From contig OX424569.1 in assembly GCA_949152475.1 (NCBI GenBank), forward strand, positions 31,045,950 to 31,109,949: 64,000 bases of DNA. The letters are read 5' to 3'. Source of the DNA: Terebella lapidaria (Eukaryota > Annelida > Polychaeta > Terebellida > Terebellidae). Under the pieces are notes generated by a model. That model was not told the DNA's origin and ran no database searches. It was given only the letters and a program-made list of their open reading frames with translations. Of the stretch, positions 12,261-25,210 are shown piece by piece. Each line of letters opens with the position of its first letter. Position 1 is the first letter of the stretch. The position numbers and the translations under genes are program-made.

Positions 12261-13380
12261 TTTGTTTGTTTGTTTGTTTGTCCGTCTGTGAACCCTCTAG
12301 CGTCCACATTTCTTGCTTGATTATTTCCAAACTTGGTGTGCACATTCTGTAGGATAACGGCTCGCGACTGCACGATTTTGGTGATGCTAGGTCAAAGGTC
12401 AAGGTCAAGGTCACGCAAAACGTTGAAAACACATAAATGGTCATAACTTCGGTTCTAATGGTCCTAGAGACTTCAAATCAAGTTCATATTGTAGATAAAC
12501 TCGAGTTCTATCTTTTGTGACCTTGATTTCGACATTTGACCTTGACCTTGAGAAGTTCGCCTGAGGTCGAAGTCAAGGTCAAGTACGAAGGTCGGCGCAG
12601 CATATCGAGTAGTATATCGTTGGAAAGGTCTTGAGCCCCTGATTCCAGTGATATCTTATTTTTTGCGCTGCGACGTAAACTGACGTCACAATGACGTCAT
12701 AAACGTCGAAAATCCGAAATTTCAAAGGGTCATAACATCGTCAATAGTGTATGGAATCCCTTGAAATTTGATATGCATTTTGACAGCATTGACCTCTACG
12801 AACTCAAGTACAAAGGTCAAAGGTCAAGGTCAAGGTCATCGAAATCCCAGAAAAACACGTTTTCTGTAATAACATCCGTTTGAATCATCGTGGGTTCATG
12901 AAATTTGAACCATATCATTCAGAAGAGGTATATCAATCAGACAAATATGTCAATTCCATGATTGACCTCGAACTTTGTCTATAATCTGACAAAACTCAAT
13001 CAGGACTCTATGAGGATTTTGGATTTTACAGATATTTTTTATGTTTTCATGGCTCCAATTTTTAATTATTTACTGAACATTCAATTCTAAAGCATTTCAT
13101 GCAGTCAGTTGCAGTGTTATTTCTAGTTTATGGTCCACTTTTCACATTTGGAATAAATTGAAAACTCGCCAAGATATCAAAGTAGAAAGAGCAGTGGGGC
13201 GAATCTGATTCTCAATCCATTCACACAACAATAAGCTGTAGAAACGATAACCCCCTGTGGACATGTCTTCTTCTAAATATACACACTCGGTCACATAGTA
13301 GTACAGTATATCATGTCTAAATACAGTCTGTGTCAAGCGACAGGCCACTTTATATCAGAACTTTATTACTTGCCAGAATC
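12261..13380 (+). repeat. Satellite module A, copy 5
   Basis: I see no differences from copy 4 over most of the module. CCCTCTAGCGTCC is at 12293, and the end palindrome TACTTGCCAGAATC / GATTTTGGCAAGTA is at 13367-13397. Confidence 0.92.
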
Positions 13381-13397
13381 TTCGATTTTGGCAAGTA

Positions 13398-13675
13398 TGT
13401 TGGTCGGTTGGTTTGTGGGTTTATGTGTTTGTTTGTTTGTTTGTTTGTTTGTCCGTCTGTGAACCCTCTAGCGTCCACATTTCTTGCTTGATTATTTCCA
13501 AACTTGGTGTGCACATTCTGTAGGATAACGGGGATGACGAACCGGCATAGCAACCGGCCCCATTCCCGGTTTTTAGCAGTAATTTGTCTCATGACCAAAG
13601 ATCCTGTGCATGCACCAGATATGCGTGGCAACAAAATCGCTCCCATCATAAGCAAAATTGCATGCTTCACGCTTT
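13398..13675 (+). repeat. Cut sixth A copy joined to a diverged B fragment
   Basis: A sixth A lead begins (CCCTCTAGCGTCC at 13464, again 1,171 bp from the previous one) but breaks off near 13531 after CTGTAGGATAACGG. The next 145 bp match the middle of module B with many substitutions (compare GGCAACAAAATCGCTCCCAT here with GGCAACGAAATCGGTCCCAT in B). This is where the homogenised array ends and older copies begin. Confidence 0.75.
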
Positions 13676-14930
13676 TGTCTTTTCGCACTCTAGCGTCCAC
13701 AATTTTTGCTCTAGCATCTCCAAATTTTTTTGATGTATAGCTATCCGCCCTGTAACGGCACTGCATGTTTTTGAAGAAAGTCAGTTCATTGATAACGTCA
13801 CTAAAAATTCTTGAAAACTCGTAAAATCCCTATCTTTAACAAGGGGTAAATTTTCATAAATTCACACAGCGGTCAATTTTATAGCAGTACCTCTGAAATT
13901 CAGTTCATTAATATATGTTGATATTGTCCATCAAATTGCGAAATTTTACTTGGAACGGTTGAACGTCAATGACGTCACGACGTAAAACGTCAATTTTCGA
14001 AATAGGGCTATATATCGGAAAGTATTTGTCGTACAAAGAAGCGGATTGCACCTTTGGAAAGCTCGTTGAATTATCATTTAGGGGGTTACTCTCCGATAGT
14101 TTTTCGTCATGATAGATTTCCACTATGACGTCACAAACGTGAGGCCTATCATACCAATTTTTCGAATTTCCAGGGAACTTTCAAACATCTACATCGCACT
14201 CACATTTGACGATATTGGACTGTAGTTGTGAGAACGTATGTGGAATATTAATTTTCAGCTATATTCCGAGTTTCAACACGCTACATGCAACATATATGAC
14301 GTCATGACGTAAAACGTCAATTTTCAAAATGGGCTATTTATCGGAGAGTATTTGTCGTACAGAGAAGCCGCTTGCACCATTGGAAAGCTCGTTGTTTTCT
14401 GGTTTTTTCTGAAGAGCACTGTCCAATACTTTTCCGCCATGACAGACTTCCCGATATGACGTCATAAACGTAATGTCTGTCATATCAATATTTCGACTTT
14501 TCAGCAAACTTTCAAACATCCACAGTGCACTCAAATTTGAAGCTTTTGGACTGTAATTCTGACAACACATGTGGAATATTAATACCAAGCCATCTACTGA
14601 GTTTCAAGACGTCACGTGCAACGACAGTGACGTCATGACGTCAAACGTCAACTTTCGAAATAAGGTTGTATCTCGAGTCGGTAAGCATTCATCCTAGAGT
14701 GGGACAGATTACACCGTCGGAAAGCTCGTTCAATTCTGCTTAAATAGGCCACGTATGGTTCTTTGCCCCCATCGTAATTTTTTTCGATATGATGTCATAA
14801 ACGTTAGGCCAGTCATACTTTTTAGCAAACTTTCAAGCATCCATATTGCACTCAAATTTGAAGCTATTCGACTGTAATTCTGACAACACATGTGGAATAT
14901 TAATACTCTGCCATTTTCATTGTGGACTTT
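13676..14930 (+). repeat. Satellite module C, copy 2 (diverged)
   Basis: Same order of motifs as module C copy 1, with TGACGTCA near 13969, 14124, 14297, 14456, 14627 and 14637. The internal period is about 328-330 bp. Divergence from copy 1 is clearly higher than that among A or B copies. Confidence 0.8.
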
Positions 14931-15140
14931 AAACCAAGTGCATATTGTAGATAAACTCGAGTTCTATTGTCTGTGACCTCGACCTTGACATTTGACCTTG
15001 ACCTTGAGAGTTTGACAAGAGGTCAATGTCAAGGTCAGGTACGAAGTTCAGTGCACTATATCAAGTAGTATATCGTTAGGAAGTTCTTGGTCTCCTGAGT
15101 CCAGTGATGTCTTATTTTTGGTGCTTTGACGTTCAATGAG
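14931..15140 (+). repeat. Diverged tail piece of module A
   Basis: Matches the middle of module A (GTAGATAAACTCGAGTTCTA, then the TGACCTTGACC run and AGTAGTATATCGTTAGGAAG) with many substitutions. It forms the right edge of the satellite region. A lone GGCAAGTGTGTGCCCTATGG near 15281-15300 may be a last element end. Confidence 0.7.
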
Positions 15141-15299
15141 GTAATAATGACAGTTTGAGTAGTTTGTGAAGTAAAATGAAGTAAAGTAAGTAAGTAAATG
15201 TAGTAAGTAGGGAAGAAAGTTTCGTCAATTTGTTCGATTCCATGTGTCATGTCATTGGTATATGACATATATTTTGGTTCTGGCAAGTGTGTGCCCTAT

Positions 15300-16165
15300 G
15301 GGCTCTCGTGTTTGAAAGATTGAATGTCCGGATAAAATGTATCTATTTACTGTGTCTGCTTGGTCGTTTTTCTGCTAGATTAAATGCAATTTAGATTTAT
15401 GATAAAGGAAGATTGTTCTAGGTAACGATAATGCACACTTTCGCTCGTTACGATGGCCTTCAAAATTATTATGTGGAAATAGTCACTTGCCGAATCTGTT
15501 TTGATAACGATCCCAGGCACATTCGTATCTACCCCATGACGTTTCAATTATACTTGTATAGACTTGTAGTCTTGTATCATTGTATGGTATTGTAATCTTG
15601 GGGTATTTAGAATGTATGTTTTGGTTTTGTGGCCAATCAGTATTTATCAAGGTTACTGGCATGGTTCATATATCGGGATTTTTTTCTTTTACAATCAAGC
15701 ATTGGTTGGTAATCAGTTAATATATCAGAACTGTACTGGTCAAATGTGGATTTCCGACAAAATTATACATGGAATATAAGTATCAATCCATTACCATGAT
15801 TACCACCAATACAGTAGTGATACACACCGTTTAATCTTTCAAAGGCACCAACATTAAATATTGAAATACATAAACTGTCAACTAATTTCGGATAAGGAAT
15901 ATGAACATAACACATGATTTCATGATTTGTAATTCCCGTTTCGCAACTGAGGGTGACTCCGACAAGTGGCTGGGAGCAGTTAGCCGGTTATATATCATGT
16001 ATATTGCAATATAACTTCACGTTATTCCTCTGAGCAGCTGTTCCGCCAGACAATTGAACACATGTTAGATCCCACACGGAAAACTGTTTTTCATTTGACA
16101 CATTTGCGTCTATTGACTAGAGTCATCAAAATTTTACCCTGTAATCTGATATAAACCGATATAAA
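15300..16165. other. No gene seen
   Basis: AT-rich sequence without a supportable exon. A worn piece of the 361-bp dispersed repeat may lie near 15778-15835 (AAGTATCAATCCATTACC and ACCACCAATACAGTAGTG). Confidence 0.45.
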
Positions 16166-16275
16166 CCATGGGGTTTGTATCGGATTTATATCTTTTTTTC
16201 ATAGGTTGTTGGGCAGTTGTATATTAATTCCATCAGGTGTACAGTAGACACAACTACATTCAACAGTTAATATAC
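16166..16275 (-). repeat. Dispersed 361-bp repeat family, partial inverted copy
   Basis: Read on the minus strand it contains TGTACACCTGATGGAATTAA, CAACTGCCCAACAACCTATG and the CCCCATGG end, matching the middle of the repeat that is tandem at 33.65-34.89 kb. With the plus-strand copy starting at 16399 it makes an imperfect inverted repeat of about 110-bp arms. Confidence 0.8.
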
Positions 16276-16398
16276 CCGCTTGTGTAAATACCTGAAGGAG
16301 AAACTTCCTGAACATGACTTGAATCAAACGCAAAGTCACTTTAGTGAGTTGCCAAAGAAAATCTTGATTTTCAAGACGACAAAATCATGTCCTGATAA

Positions 16399-16785
16399 AG
16401 GTAAGTATCAATCTATTACTACCAATACAGTCAGATTTTGGTGATACCAATAACAAACGTAAAATTCAACATTTTGCAATTGAAACAAAGCCAAATAGTC
16501 TATCCAAAGACACACTGGCGTCATCAGGGACATACAGTGTGTTATTGTGTAGTTTGCTTCTATAGTACACCTGATGGAATTAGTATACAACTGCCCACAA
16601 CCTATGAATTTTTTTTAGAAATCTGAAACAAACCCCATGGAACAGATATATGACAAGTACATAAGTACCTAATCACAAGCCAGAAGGCTACTAAGTTGAT
16701 ATATGACAAGTACATAAGTGCCTAATCACAAGCCAGAAGGCTACTGAGTTTATGGTATCATCGGGGATAGATTTAACGTCCGCCA
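16399..16785 (+). repeat. Dispersed 361-bp repeat family, near-full copy with internal duplication
   Basis: Runs from GTAAGTATCAATCTATTACT to ATTTAACGTCCGCCAGGATG, the same ends as the 33.65-kb tandem units. A stretch of about 49 bp (ATATGACAAGTACATAAGT ... CAGAAGGCTACT) is doubled at about 16646-16743. I see no coding potential. Confidence 0.85.
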
Positions 16786-16789
16786 GGAT

Positions 16790-19700
16790 GATCCGATCAA
16801 TGGGACGCCGCTGTTAGACCTGATGCGAGATGATTTTGGTGACCTTCTATCAAAAGGCGCGGCAAGTAGCATGCATTCATAATTGCCACTTGTACAGATC
16901 ATGGCGCTGAACATATTTTTCAGTATAGAACAACTGATCGTAGGCTTGTCATAATTCTCTCAAAGAAATGAAACTACTACCTGAACTGAGCATAAAGTCA
17001 ACAAATATTTTTTTACAAATTTTTTCATATACATGTGGGTGAGATATAGTGGATTATCAGAATTCTAGAAATAGTCACAATTATTCATGCAACGACAGTG
17101 GTCACTTCTTAATATCAACACAGACACACTCTCCTTCCTGGTGGGCTCTTACCATGTGAACAATGTCTTTTACATGGTGTTACTGCACTGGTACGTTCTC
17201 ATTTACCTGTATTCTAAGATCAATTCTGGAAAATCCTTATTCGATCAATATATACAGCTTTAAAATAGCAAGTACAATATATACAAATAGGGTATAAGGA
17301 TATGCATAATATATGCATATCTATCAATACAACTTATGAATCAAATTTTGATAGTGCCAATAACCAACCCAAAATACTACATTTTCAGAGTAAAGCCAAT
17401 CTATAGACTACCAATCTACAGGCGTTGATCTACATTATTTGTTTATTACAGATGTATATCCCACTGATACGATATGTGCATTCAGCATTTGCCAAGAGTT
17501 CCTAAAGCAACTGTCTTCGAAAACAGACAATATTTTTTTAAAACTATATTTCATATCAAACATGTAAAATTAACAGAATGAAACGTAACTCACATCAAAT
17601 ATTATGACTACTACCAGTCCTTTGGAAAATTTTGCTCATTTAACCAGGCTGTTCACGCGTGAATACAGGAACTCTATCCATCACACAGAAATGGACTGAA
17701 AACTTCACGCACACCAAGGTACATCACTGATTTTAACTACTCTATTTGTGTAGCATTTGTTTATATCAGGGTTCGATGGGAACACTTTGTTTGTTTATAT
17801 ACTAAACTGGCATGAAATATACGGGAAAATCCGACGTACTGCAGTCATCAAAATCAACGTACACATGTATGTTTTGTTTGTTCTTTTATCTTGTATCAGA
17901 TGAGTTGCAGTCAAGTTTATTTCAAAAAAAAAATATTACATACATTCCAAGGAAGTTGCTTTAAGTCACGACAAGTCGCGTATATACAACAAAAAAGTTA
18001 GCGTATAAAGTGCAAGTATCAGCTGTAGTTCTAAGGTGTTCCTTTGTTGTTGTAATTGGTTTGTACAAGTAATTGAAAGTGCAAATCAGGGCGACTGAGA
18101 GGTTTGAATCACGAGATACACTATGCCACAGACCTCAGTAATGTGCAGTAAAAATTCAAACCCTACGCAAACTGCAATCTGACCGCAAAACAAGTTTCGT
18201 GAAGAAGTGTGTCACGCAAGATGACCACGAGGAAGTGAAAGCTGGTTTTCATGGGTGATCTCGATACATGGGTGCGGTGTACATGTTATTAAAATTGGGG
18301 TGAGTTGGCCGGGGTAAACAACTCCACCCATAGCAATACCAATTAATTTAAGAAATTGACCCCGACGAGCCACCTGATACAGTAGTAAGCTGAGCTGTTT
18401 ACTGTACTCAAGATAAAATGTCAAGCATTTCCTTGTTCTCTGCGTCTTGTGAATCTGGGTATGCAAGGCAGACACATCTATTAACCTCAGTTTTATCTCT
18501 TTGGTAATTATACGCTTGTTGTGCAAATGTCTGCCATTTACAGGAGAATGAAGTACATTTTACACACTGTCTGACCCTGATAACGCCAATGTGACTTGGG
18601 CTGTAATATTTGTTTATCTAAGAAAAAAATGTATTTAAGGTCCGTTTTGTTATTGATACATACATTCACATTACAGGAATCGAATAAAAAATTACATGTA
18701 TGTTCAAGTGAAATACATGTATTGTCACATGAGGCAGTGACCGGAACAAGGACAGTGGTAAACGAATCATCCCGGAAATATGACTTGACTAGAATGGCAT
18801 GTATATGAGGTGTTTTGCATAAACAACATTATCTTTGACGACCCTTTTGATGAATTATTTAAATATATCTGAGGCTTTTGTTATCCAGTTTTCAAGGTCA
18901 CATTGTTTGGATTGTAGGTTCATTATGGAAATATGAAGGTAAATTATGGAAATGCATATGGCGTCTTGGACAGCTTCTTCTAAATCATATTCAGATATAT
19001 GATGTATTTTCTTGACGTTGGCTCAAAGTACAGAATATATTATTCATCTATGTGATGGACAAGAGGCCGATTGAGGAAAGAATATTGTCAAGGAAATTAC
19101 GACTGTCCTTCTCAAGAATATTCTCTAAAATATATATGTGAAAGGCGAATTAATATCCATGCCAATTAATCATGTACATGTAATTATCAATAATAAGTTC
19201 GCCTACTTCTGGATCAGTTTCCTGGAGGGACATCTAAGAAAGTGCTGGTTGCAGAGACAACAATATCTCGTGATATAATTTATGGTTTCCACGTGGCCCT
19301 AGCTGTGTGCTTTCCAACTAATGGGGAATCCGTGTCTATTTATATCAATTCCCTTGATGATTTTGATGTTATAGGAGGTAACTAATGTAGGAAGATGGTT
19401 TTTGTTTTATCAGCAATAAACACCCATAAACCAATGCGCCATGAATGCCAAGGGTATCGTTTGATTGGTGGAAACCTATCCTGAGCGCTCATTCTCAGAT
19501 ATTAGTCACAATTTGTCCAAGGAAATGTCTGCGTATATCATTTTCTAATGCTAATTCCACATACCGCTCCGGACATGAAGAAAATATTTTTACACTTTCG
19601 TGACTATGTGCGTTATTGAGTACAGTACTAGTAGATACTGTTCACTTCACTGGTGCTGTGAACTGTTTCATACACAATCATTGTTCAAGTATCCGTTTAC

Positions 19701-22700
19701 ATATTCCCCGAATAAAATGATTGTAGAGGAAAATAATGCGTTGCAATAATTGATATTGAAATGAATGCAAACGATGTTGATTAATATAAGAACAACTTAG
19801 CTATATAAATTAGTTACATCACTACCTTGGACAGCATGGACAGTATGAAGCAAAGTTTGTGCTTATAATATATTCATGTTTTATCATGAGAGCAAGTGAT
19901 CAGCGGTTAGTAGATGCAAGAGTCAGTGGGCTTGGTCCAGTACATGTTTGATGTTCAACATATCCAAGTGAAATTGGTTGCTGTTGCCACCCATGTGTCT
20001 TTCAATGAAATCATTGGTCGTGCTTTGTTTCCCTCCCAAGATGTTTCATTTTAGATTTCTCATTGTCATCATAACGATTTAGTGTTATTGGTGATAATAT
20101 AATTATTCATACATTGCCTAACTATGGAGGTTACGTTATTAAAACGTCGAACGCGTCTTGGCAAATCATGGGTTTCCTTCTATTTTCAATACAATGAAAT
20201 TATTTTTTGAAATCTATCCACGGTACCCGAGGGCGTAAAATGTTATAATTAACCCGATGCATATTCAGGCCTACACATGTAGTCTATTTCTGCTCGCTAG
20301 AATTTTGTTATCCCATCCCTGCTCGGAATTCACATTATGAGTGATTAGCTTCATATGTCAGATTCTCCTGACAACAACAACTCTACTGTGCTTTCCGATC
20401 ATAAATTGGCTACTTAGCTTTGATCAGAACACAATATAGTGTCACTTGACTTTTCATGAACGTAGCTCTGAGTTTGCCAACAGAGGGATTCCAGGTGTTT
20501 TAGTGATGGTAGCCGCATAGCGCATGCAACATGACTGTGATTTGTATTGTAGCATTCATCCATCACCCGGATAACCAAACCCGACTGTCTCCATCGGAAC
20601 AAACGATAAATCGATACGACATTCTCCCATTGTCTTCTGTGCATCTGCAAACGAACATTTATTGATGCCTGATATCTGATTACAGTACAGGTGAGATCAT
20701 GAGAAATCAAATACTAAAGAAAAAAACTTCAGAAAAAAAAATGTTCCTACGATGCTACTTTAGAGCTGTGTCACATTCTTGTTGTAGATAACCTAAAGCC
20801 TGTGCGAAAACCAATCAAAGAGTCCCAACATGAAAATGGTGTTGGACACTTCGCTACGGACCATACTGGTGATATTGATGTTAGCTTTCGGACTCATAAC
20901 ATCACCAGTATGATAAACGTTTTATCATAAATCTAGATTGTGTGTAATCATGTAGAAAATCCTAGCAGACGTGGATCCCACTTTGTATAAAAACTGCTTT
21001 ATCCCAGAATGTACAGCTGCACAGGAGAATGAAATATTGTCGAGTAGGTGCATGAGGAGCAGGCAAAGTATTAATATGTTGTAATGGGTCCATCAACTCT
21101 GTAGTCTCTCAGGTTATTGCTCGATACGTTGTTGGGCAGTTATAGCAGTTTGAGCAGTTTCATTAAAAAATGTACAAGCAGTAATAGGTAGATCCATATA
21201 TCATCACGTTTCATAGTCACAAGCACATAACTGGTATCGAGTTTTGAGAAGCATGGGCCTGTCGCGTTCACTTATTATGGCATACTTCAAGTAATTAGGG
21301 AATATAATCTAATCTACCTAATCTATGGTACCATTTTTTTTTGATATAATCACATGCAGCCTCCTTCACGGACAGTGATCAGTTAGTCAACAATCAACTT
21401 CAGACAACTGAATCTGTTCCAAGTTGAACAACAACTTCGAGTCGCAGTCTACATTTGAACAAATTCAACTAAAGTCATTGATTGGCTGAGATAACTGCAA
21501 TTACCCTGGGTAGATATACCCTACCTTGAAAAAACTACAGGCCGAAACATCTTGGCCAAGAGGTCCACCGGCCAAAACGTTCATGAACCCTTTTTGTCAA
21601 TAAACTGGGATCCTATATGATATTCTTCTTCCTTTTAGGGCAGGTTTTTATTGGACGATGGCCAATCGTGACAATTGTAGATCAAACTTGTCCAGCATGT
21701 GCCCGAGTCGCTTTGTAGCGTTCACTATGTGCTAGAGGGTGGATGCTTTGGCGAGGAGATGCATATTTTAGAGGTCAGCAGACAGTTATTTGTTGAGAAA
21801 CCTAATAAGCAGATACCACTGAGCTCAATGAAAACAATTCCCAGTGTGACGTCTGAGGTGTATTCAATTGTCTGGAAGCTCAGCTGGTCTGCAGTTGAGT
21901 GGGTAATTTGTGCAATTCATTGGAATTACCCTAGCAGTTATCCAACTGATCCCTGCAGAAATAGTTGCCTCCTCAAAATCAAGCATCTAAACTACCTGTC
22001 AATTGTGATGGTTATCGGATGGGAACCTACTGTTCAGTCAGTTGACTGTTAGTGTATAAATATAATATTGGATATTTTGACACGTGCCGGCCCACGTGTG
22101 ATTCACACATTGGTGCACTCATTTCGTGCATTCATAGGTTCATAGGTACAAATATTATATTTGGCACCAAATGTTCTACTGGTATTTGTATAGCCGTCCA
22201 TGCACGGAGCAAATGTCATACGTCTGTACTTGTAAGCACACTAACAGGAGCTACACCAGAATAATTTCACTAGATATTTGTCAAACATGCCACACGATAC
22301 GGTAACATTGTTTCTCCTGTGATGATGCATTTGCATATCTACTGTATATCATGAACAGTGGGACACCATCAATCAGGGATCTTAGTCTGACGGCCAGCAC
22401 AGAACCGAGAACCTTGATGTTCTTGTGGGTTCATATCATTTTTAGTACAATACCACTTGATCATAAACCTAGATTGCGTTTAATCATGTGGACAGAACAA
22501 TCTGTTAAAACAGATACACCCGAAATTATGACATAATTGTACGACCATGTTATGTAGGAATTCAATTTGGAACAGAAAACTGCAAACAGTTTATATTTGC
22601 CAGAAGGATCATGAACTTGGTGTAAACTTGGATTTGAAACACGAGCAGAATCAAAGTCGAGTTATTATCCCGTTAATGTGTTTACACTGTGTTATTGGTA

Positions 22701-22730
22701 AAACAGGTGTCATTTAAATATATAGCAATG
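16790..22730. other. Long stretch without a supported gene
   Basis: No frame here has family motifs, a signal peptide or matching splice sites. The longest open frames (117 codons at 21,699-22,052; 104 codons on the minus strand at 18,212-18,526) look random. Minor features are a worn 361-bp repeat piece near 17,325-17,420, a perfect 12-bp inverted repeat at 20,862-20,873 / 20,901-20,912 (CATACTGGTGAT / ATCACCAGTATG), and a short dispersed similarity between about 20,920-20,960 and 22,450-22,490. Confidence 0.5.
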
Positions 22731-22734
22731 ATTT

Positions 22735-22965
22735 CGTCCATTGTGCATTGAACGGTACATACAACCTGCATGATTTATTTTTACATTCACCATTCTCACA
22801 TCCGCCGTACACCACCAGCAAGTCACATCGATTACATCTGTCTGCTCATTTGACCTTGTCACACGCCTCCGCCTTGTATCCCTACGCCATGGCAGCTGGG
22901 ATTTCCCACAAAGAGTAATTAGTTTCATGTGTCAAATTCTCCAGAGGTGTCATGGTGGAAATTGC
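22735..22965 (-). repeat. Dispersed repeat 'GGCGTAGGGATACAAGG', minus-strand copy
   Basis: On the minus strand it reads GGAGAATTTGACACATGAAA, then a TAATTACTC-type stretch, CCCAGCTGCCATGGCGTAGG, GATACAAGGC, and GTGACAAGGTCAAATGAGCA with CAGATGTA. The same order appears on the plus strand near 31.40, 35.47, 37.46 and 43.69 kb. The opposite orientation here, away from the duplicated locus, shows that the sequence moves as a dispersed repeat. The family is not identified. Confidence 0.75.
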
Positions 22966-24780
22966 TATCTCGACCTGATCGATCCGTCCAGCTCGGAGGA
23001 TTTGGTCTTTTCTTCAACGAGGTAAATACTTCGGTCATTAATCCAGCTCCAACCATCACATACGGATCAGGAAAAATGATTGATGAGTATGAATTAAAAT
23101 ACATTAAAATAATAAAAATAAATAATAATAAATACATATGTATGAAACCTAATATACGTTTACACGATAGGACTGTACATGCATATGGTATCAATTTCGT
23201 TCACCAGGCTAAAAGGTCTAGTTTTAGGTCACAACCTGATCATCGGGTAGGACTATGTATATAACTAAAACAAAACGTTTGCAATTTTATGGATAGAAAA
23301 CCAAGAAACTGGGGGAAACTTATATAATCCGACAAACATCAGGCATCAAACACAAGTATCCTTGTCTGAAAAAAGAACAGTATCGATGAAAGCGCCCTGA
23401 AAATGGACGGCTTCCCAATGATTATTGGTATCGCCAATGCTAAAGCCACATTGTTTGAGTTTCTACACGAACCTGGAAGTGGAAATTTCATCAGGTTTTC
23501 CATAATAAAGGTTCGTTTGCTACTAGCATCGAGTTTCTTGGGCATGGCAGCAAATTTCTGCTGAATACTGTTATTTTTCTGGTCATTTCATTGCCAATAT
23601 AATACATGTTCAGAGTACGCTCGTAGTACAGTTTCAAAGTTCGAGAGAGGTATGATTTCTTGTAGAAATAGTCTTCTGCATAGCATGCGTATTCGAATAG
23701 TGTTGATATAGAAGTTTTGTCGAATAATATGACCGTGCTCATATGAAGCAGACATAACGCATCGGATCACTATAACATACTCATTTCGGACTTGTGAAAG
23801 ATGTATATTTCACGTGACAGGTCTGGTCCATAGTCTTTACTTCATGATATCATGTCAAGTGATCGGACATTTCAAGTCTGCACAATTGGAGATTTGAATC
23901 CACATGATTTCGAACTGGATCATTTGGGATATGGAAGTAAGTGGAATTTAACAAAAGACCAAACGTTCTTATTTTCTTTACCACAGCATGACAAAGAGTG
24001 GGAAGAGTATGGTGACCCAGTAGGAATGTTTATTGCATGTTTCATGCTATATACACCACTAAGCGTGAATGGAAATGATGTGATTTAAATGGAATGATTT
24101 GAATATTTGAACTGTGTAGCAGAGGGGTGAACGGAACTGAAAGCGGTTCCACCAAAATGAGAAATTCTTTTATTATTTGTTGGCCTCGCACTCATACAGT
24201 ATATTTGTACGTGAGTGTGCGGTATTTCGCAGATGTCCTCCATCACTGGGTAGTTTCAATGGAGAAGTCTTACTCTATCGTGCCTGGGTCCTGTCACCGC
24301 GGCGGAGACAGTGATATGAGAGTCGTTATTCTGTACTTGATGATTTGTTCTGCTCCTATCCAGTTTCAGAGAGTAAATTAAGATATTGTCATATCCCCCA
24401 TAACAGTTTGAACCCAGCAAGACACGTGCGGTTCATCCTGACACGACCTGGTCAATTCTCTGTACCAGCTCTGATAAAACTCAACCAGATCAGATGTTAC
24501 GTATAACCATAGCGATCGGACTGGTGCAGAATATAGGGCATCCGAAGCATTTCAAAAAGCTGGCGTACAGTAGCAGTAGATATATATGTCAGCATTACCA
24601 AATAACACGTAGACCATGGTAGTGTCGTACACGGACCAGTCAATGTCAACCACCAGCTTGATATTTAATTACTTTATAATTATTTAACACTTGAACAGGG
24701 GATTATGAAGTGACACTAGAATTGTAGATTGGATGACTGTCTCCATTTTCATCGTTCGGAATACTATAAACTTGTTATTA
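22966..24780. other. No supported gene
   Basis: Open frames of 111 codons (22,929-23,264) and 78 codons (23,852-24,088) exist, but neither has a recognisable domain or a splice-consistent context. Nothing else could be supported. Confidence 0.45.
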
Positions 24781-25210
24781 CATAATAATAATAGTTTATT
24801 TTTATATAGCGCATAAAACATTGAAATCACTCTCGATGCGCTGAACACAGTAAGCTGAACACATATTAACAGCAAAAGGGTAACTAAGACATAAAAATTA
24901 CAATGTACAAACTTATAAAGTTTAAAAAGAATGAGTGATATGACTAGATACATTTATTATTATGGATAGACTAGACAAAACAGGTGGGTTTTTAAATCTT
25001 TTTTTAACGTTGCAACAGAGTTTGTGTTTCGAAGCTGTGGGGGGGGGGGATTTCCATAGCTCTGGGCCGACCACGCTAAAAGCACGATCGCCGTAGTAAC
25101 CAGTTCTGACACGAGGAATGGATAGTTGAGTTGATGCGGATGACCATGACTCTCGGGCGGGGTTCTTGACGTGGAGGATGTCCCGTAGATAATCTGGTGC
25201 GAGACCGTTA

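Noticed and set aside
21699-22052. 117-codon open frame
   Set aside because: Low-information composition, no domain or conserved neighbour; treated as random.
22929-23264. 111-codon open frame
   Set aside because: It starts inside a dispersed-repeat copy and runs into AT-rich sequence, with no family motif.
23852-24088. 78-codon frame with fairly protein-like composition
   Set aside because: No recognisable motif, no splice sites in a fitting phase and no paralogue in the window, so it cannot be told from chance.
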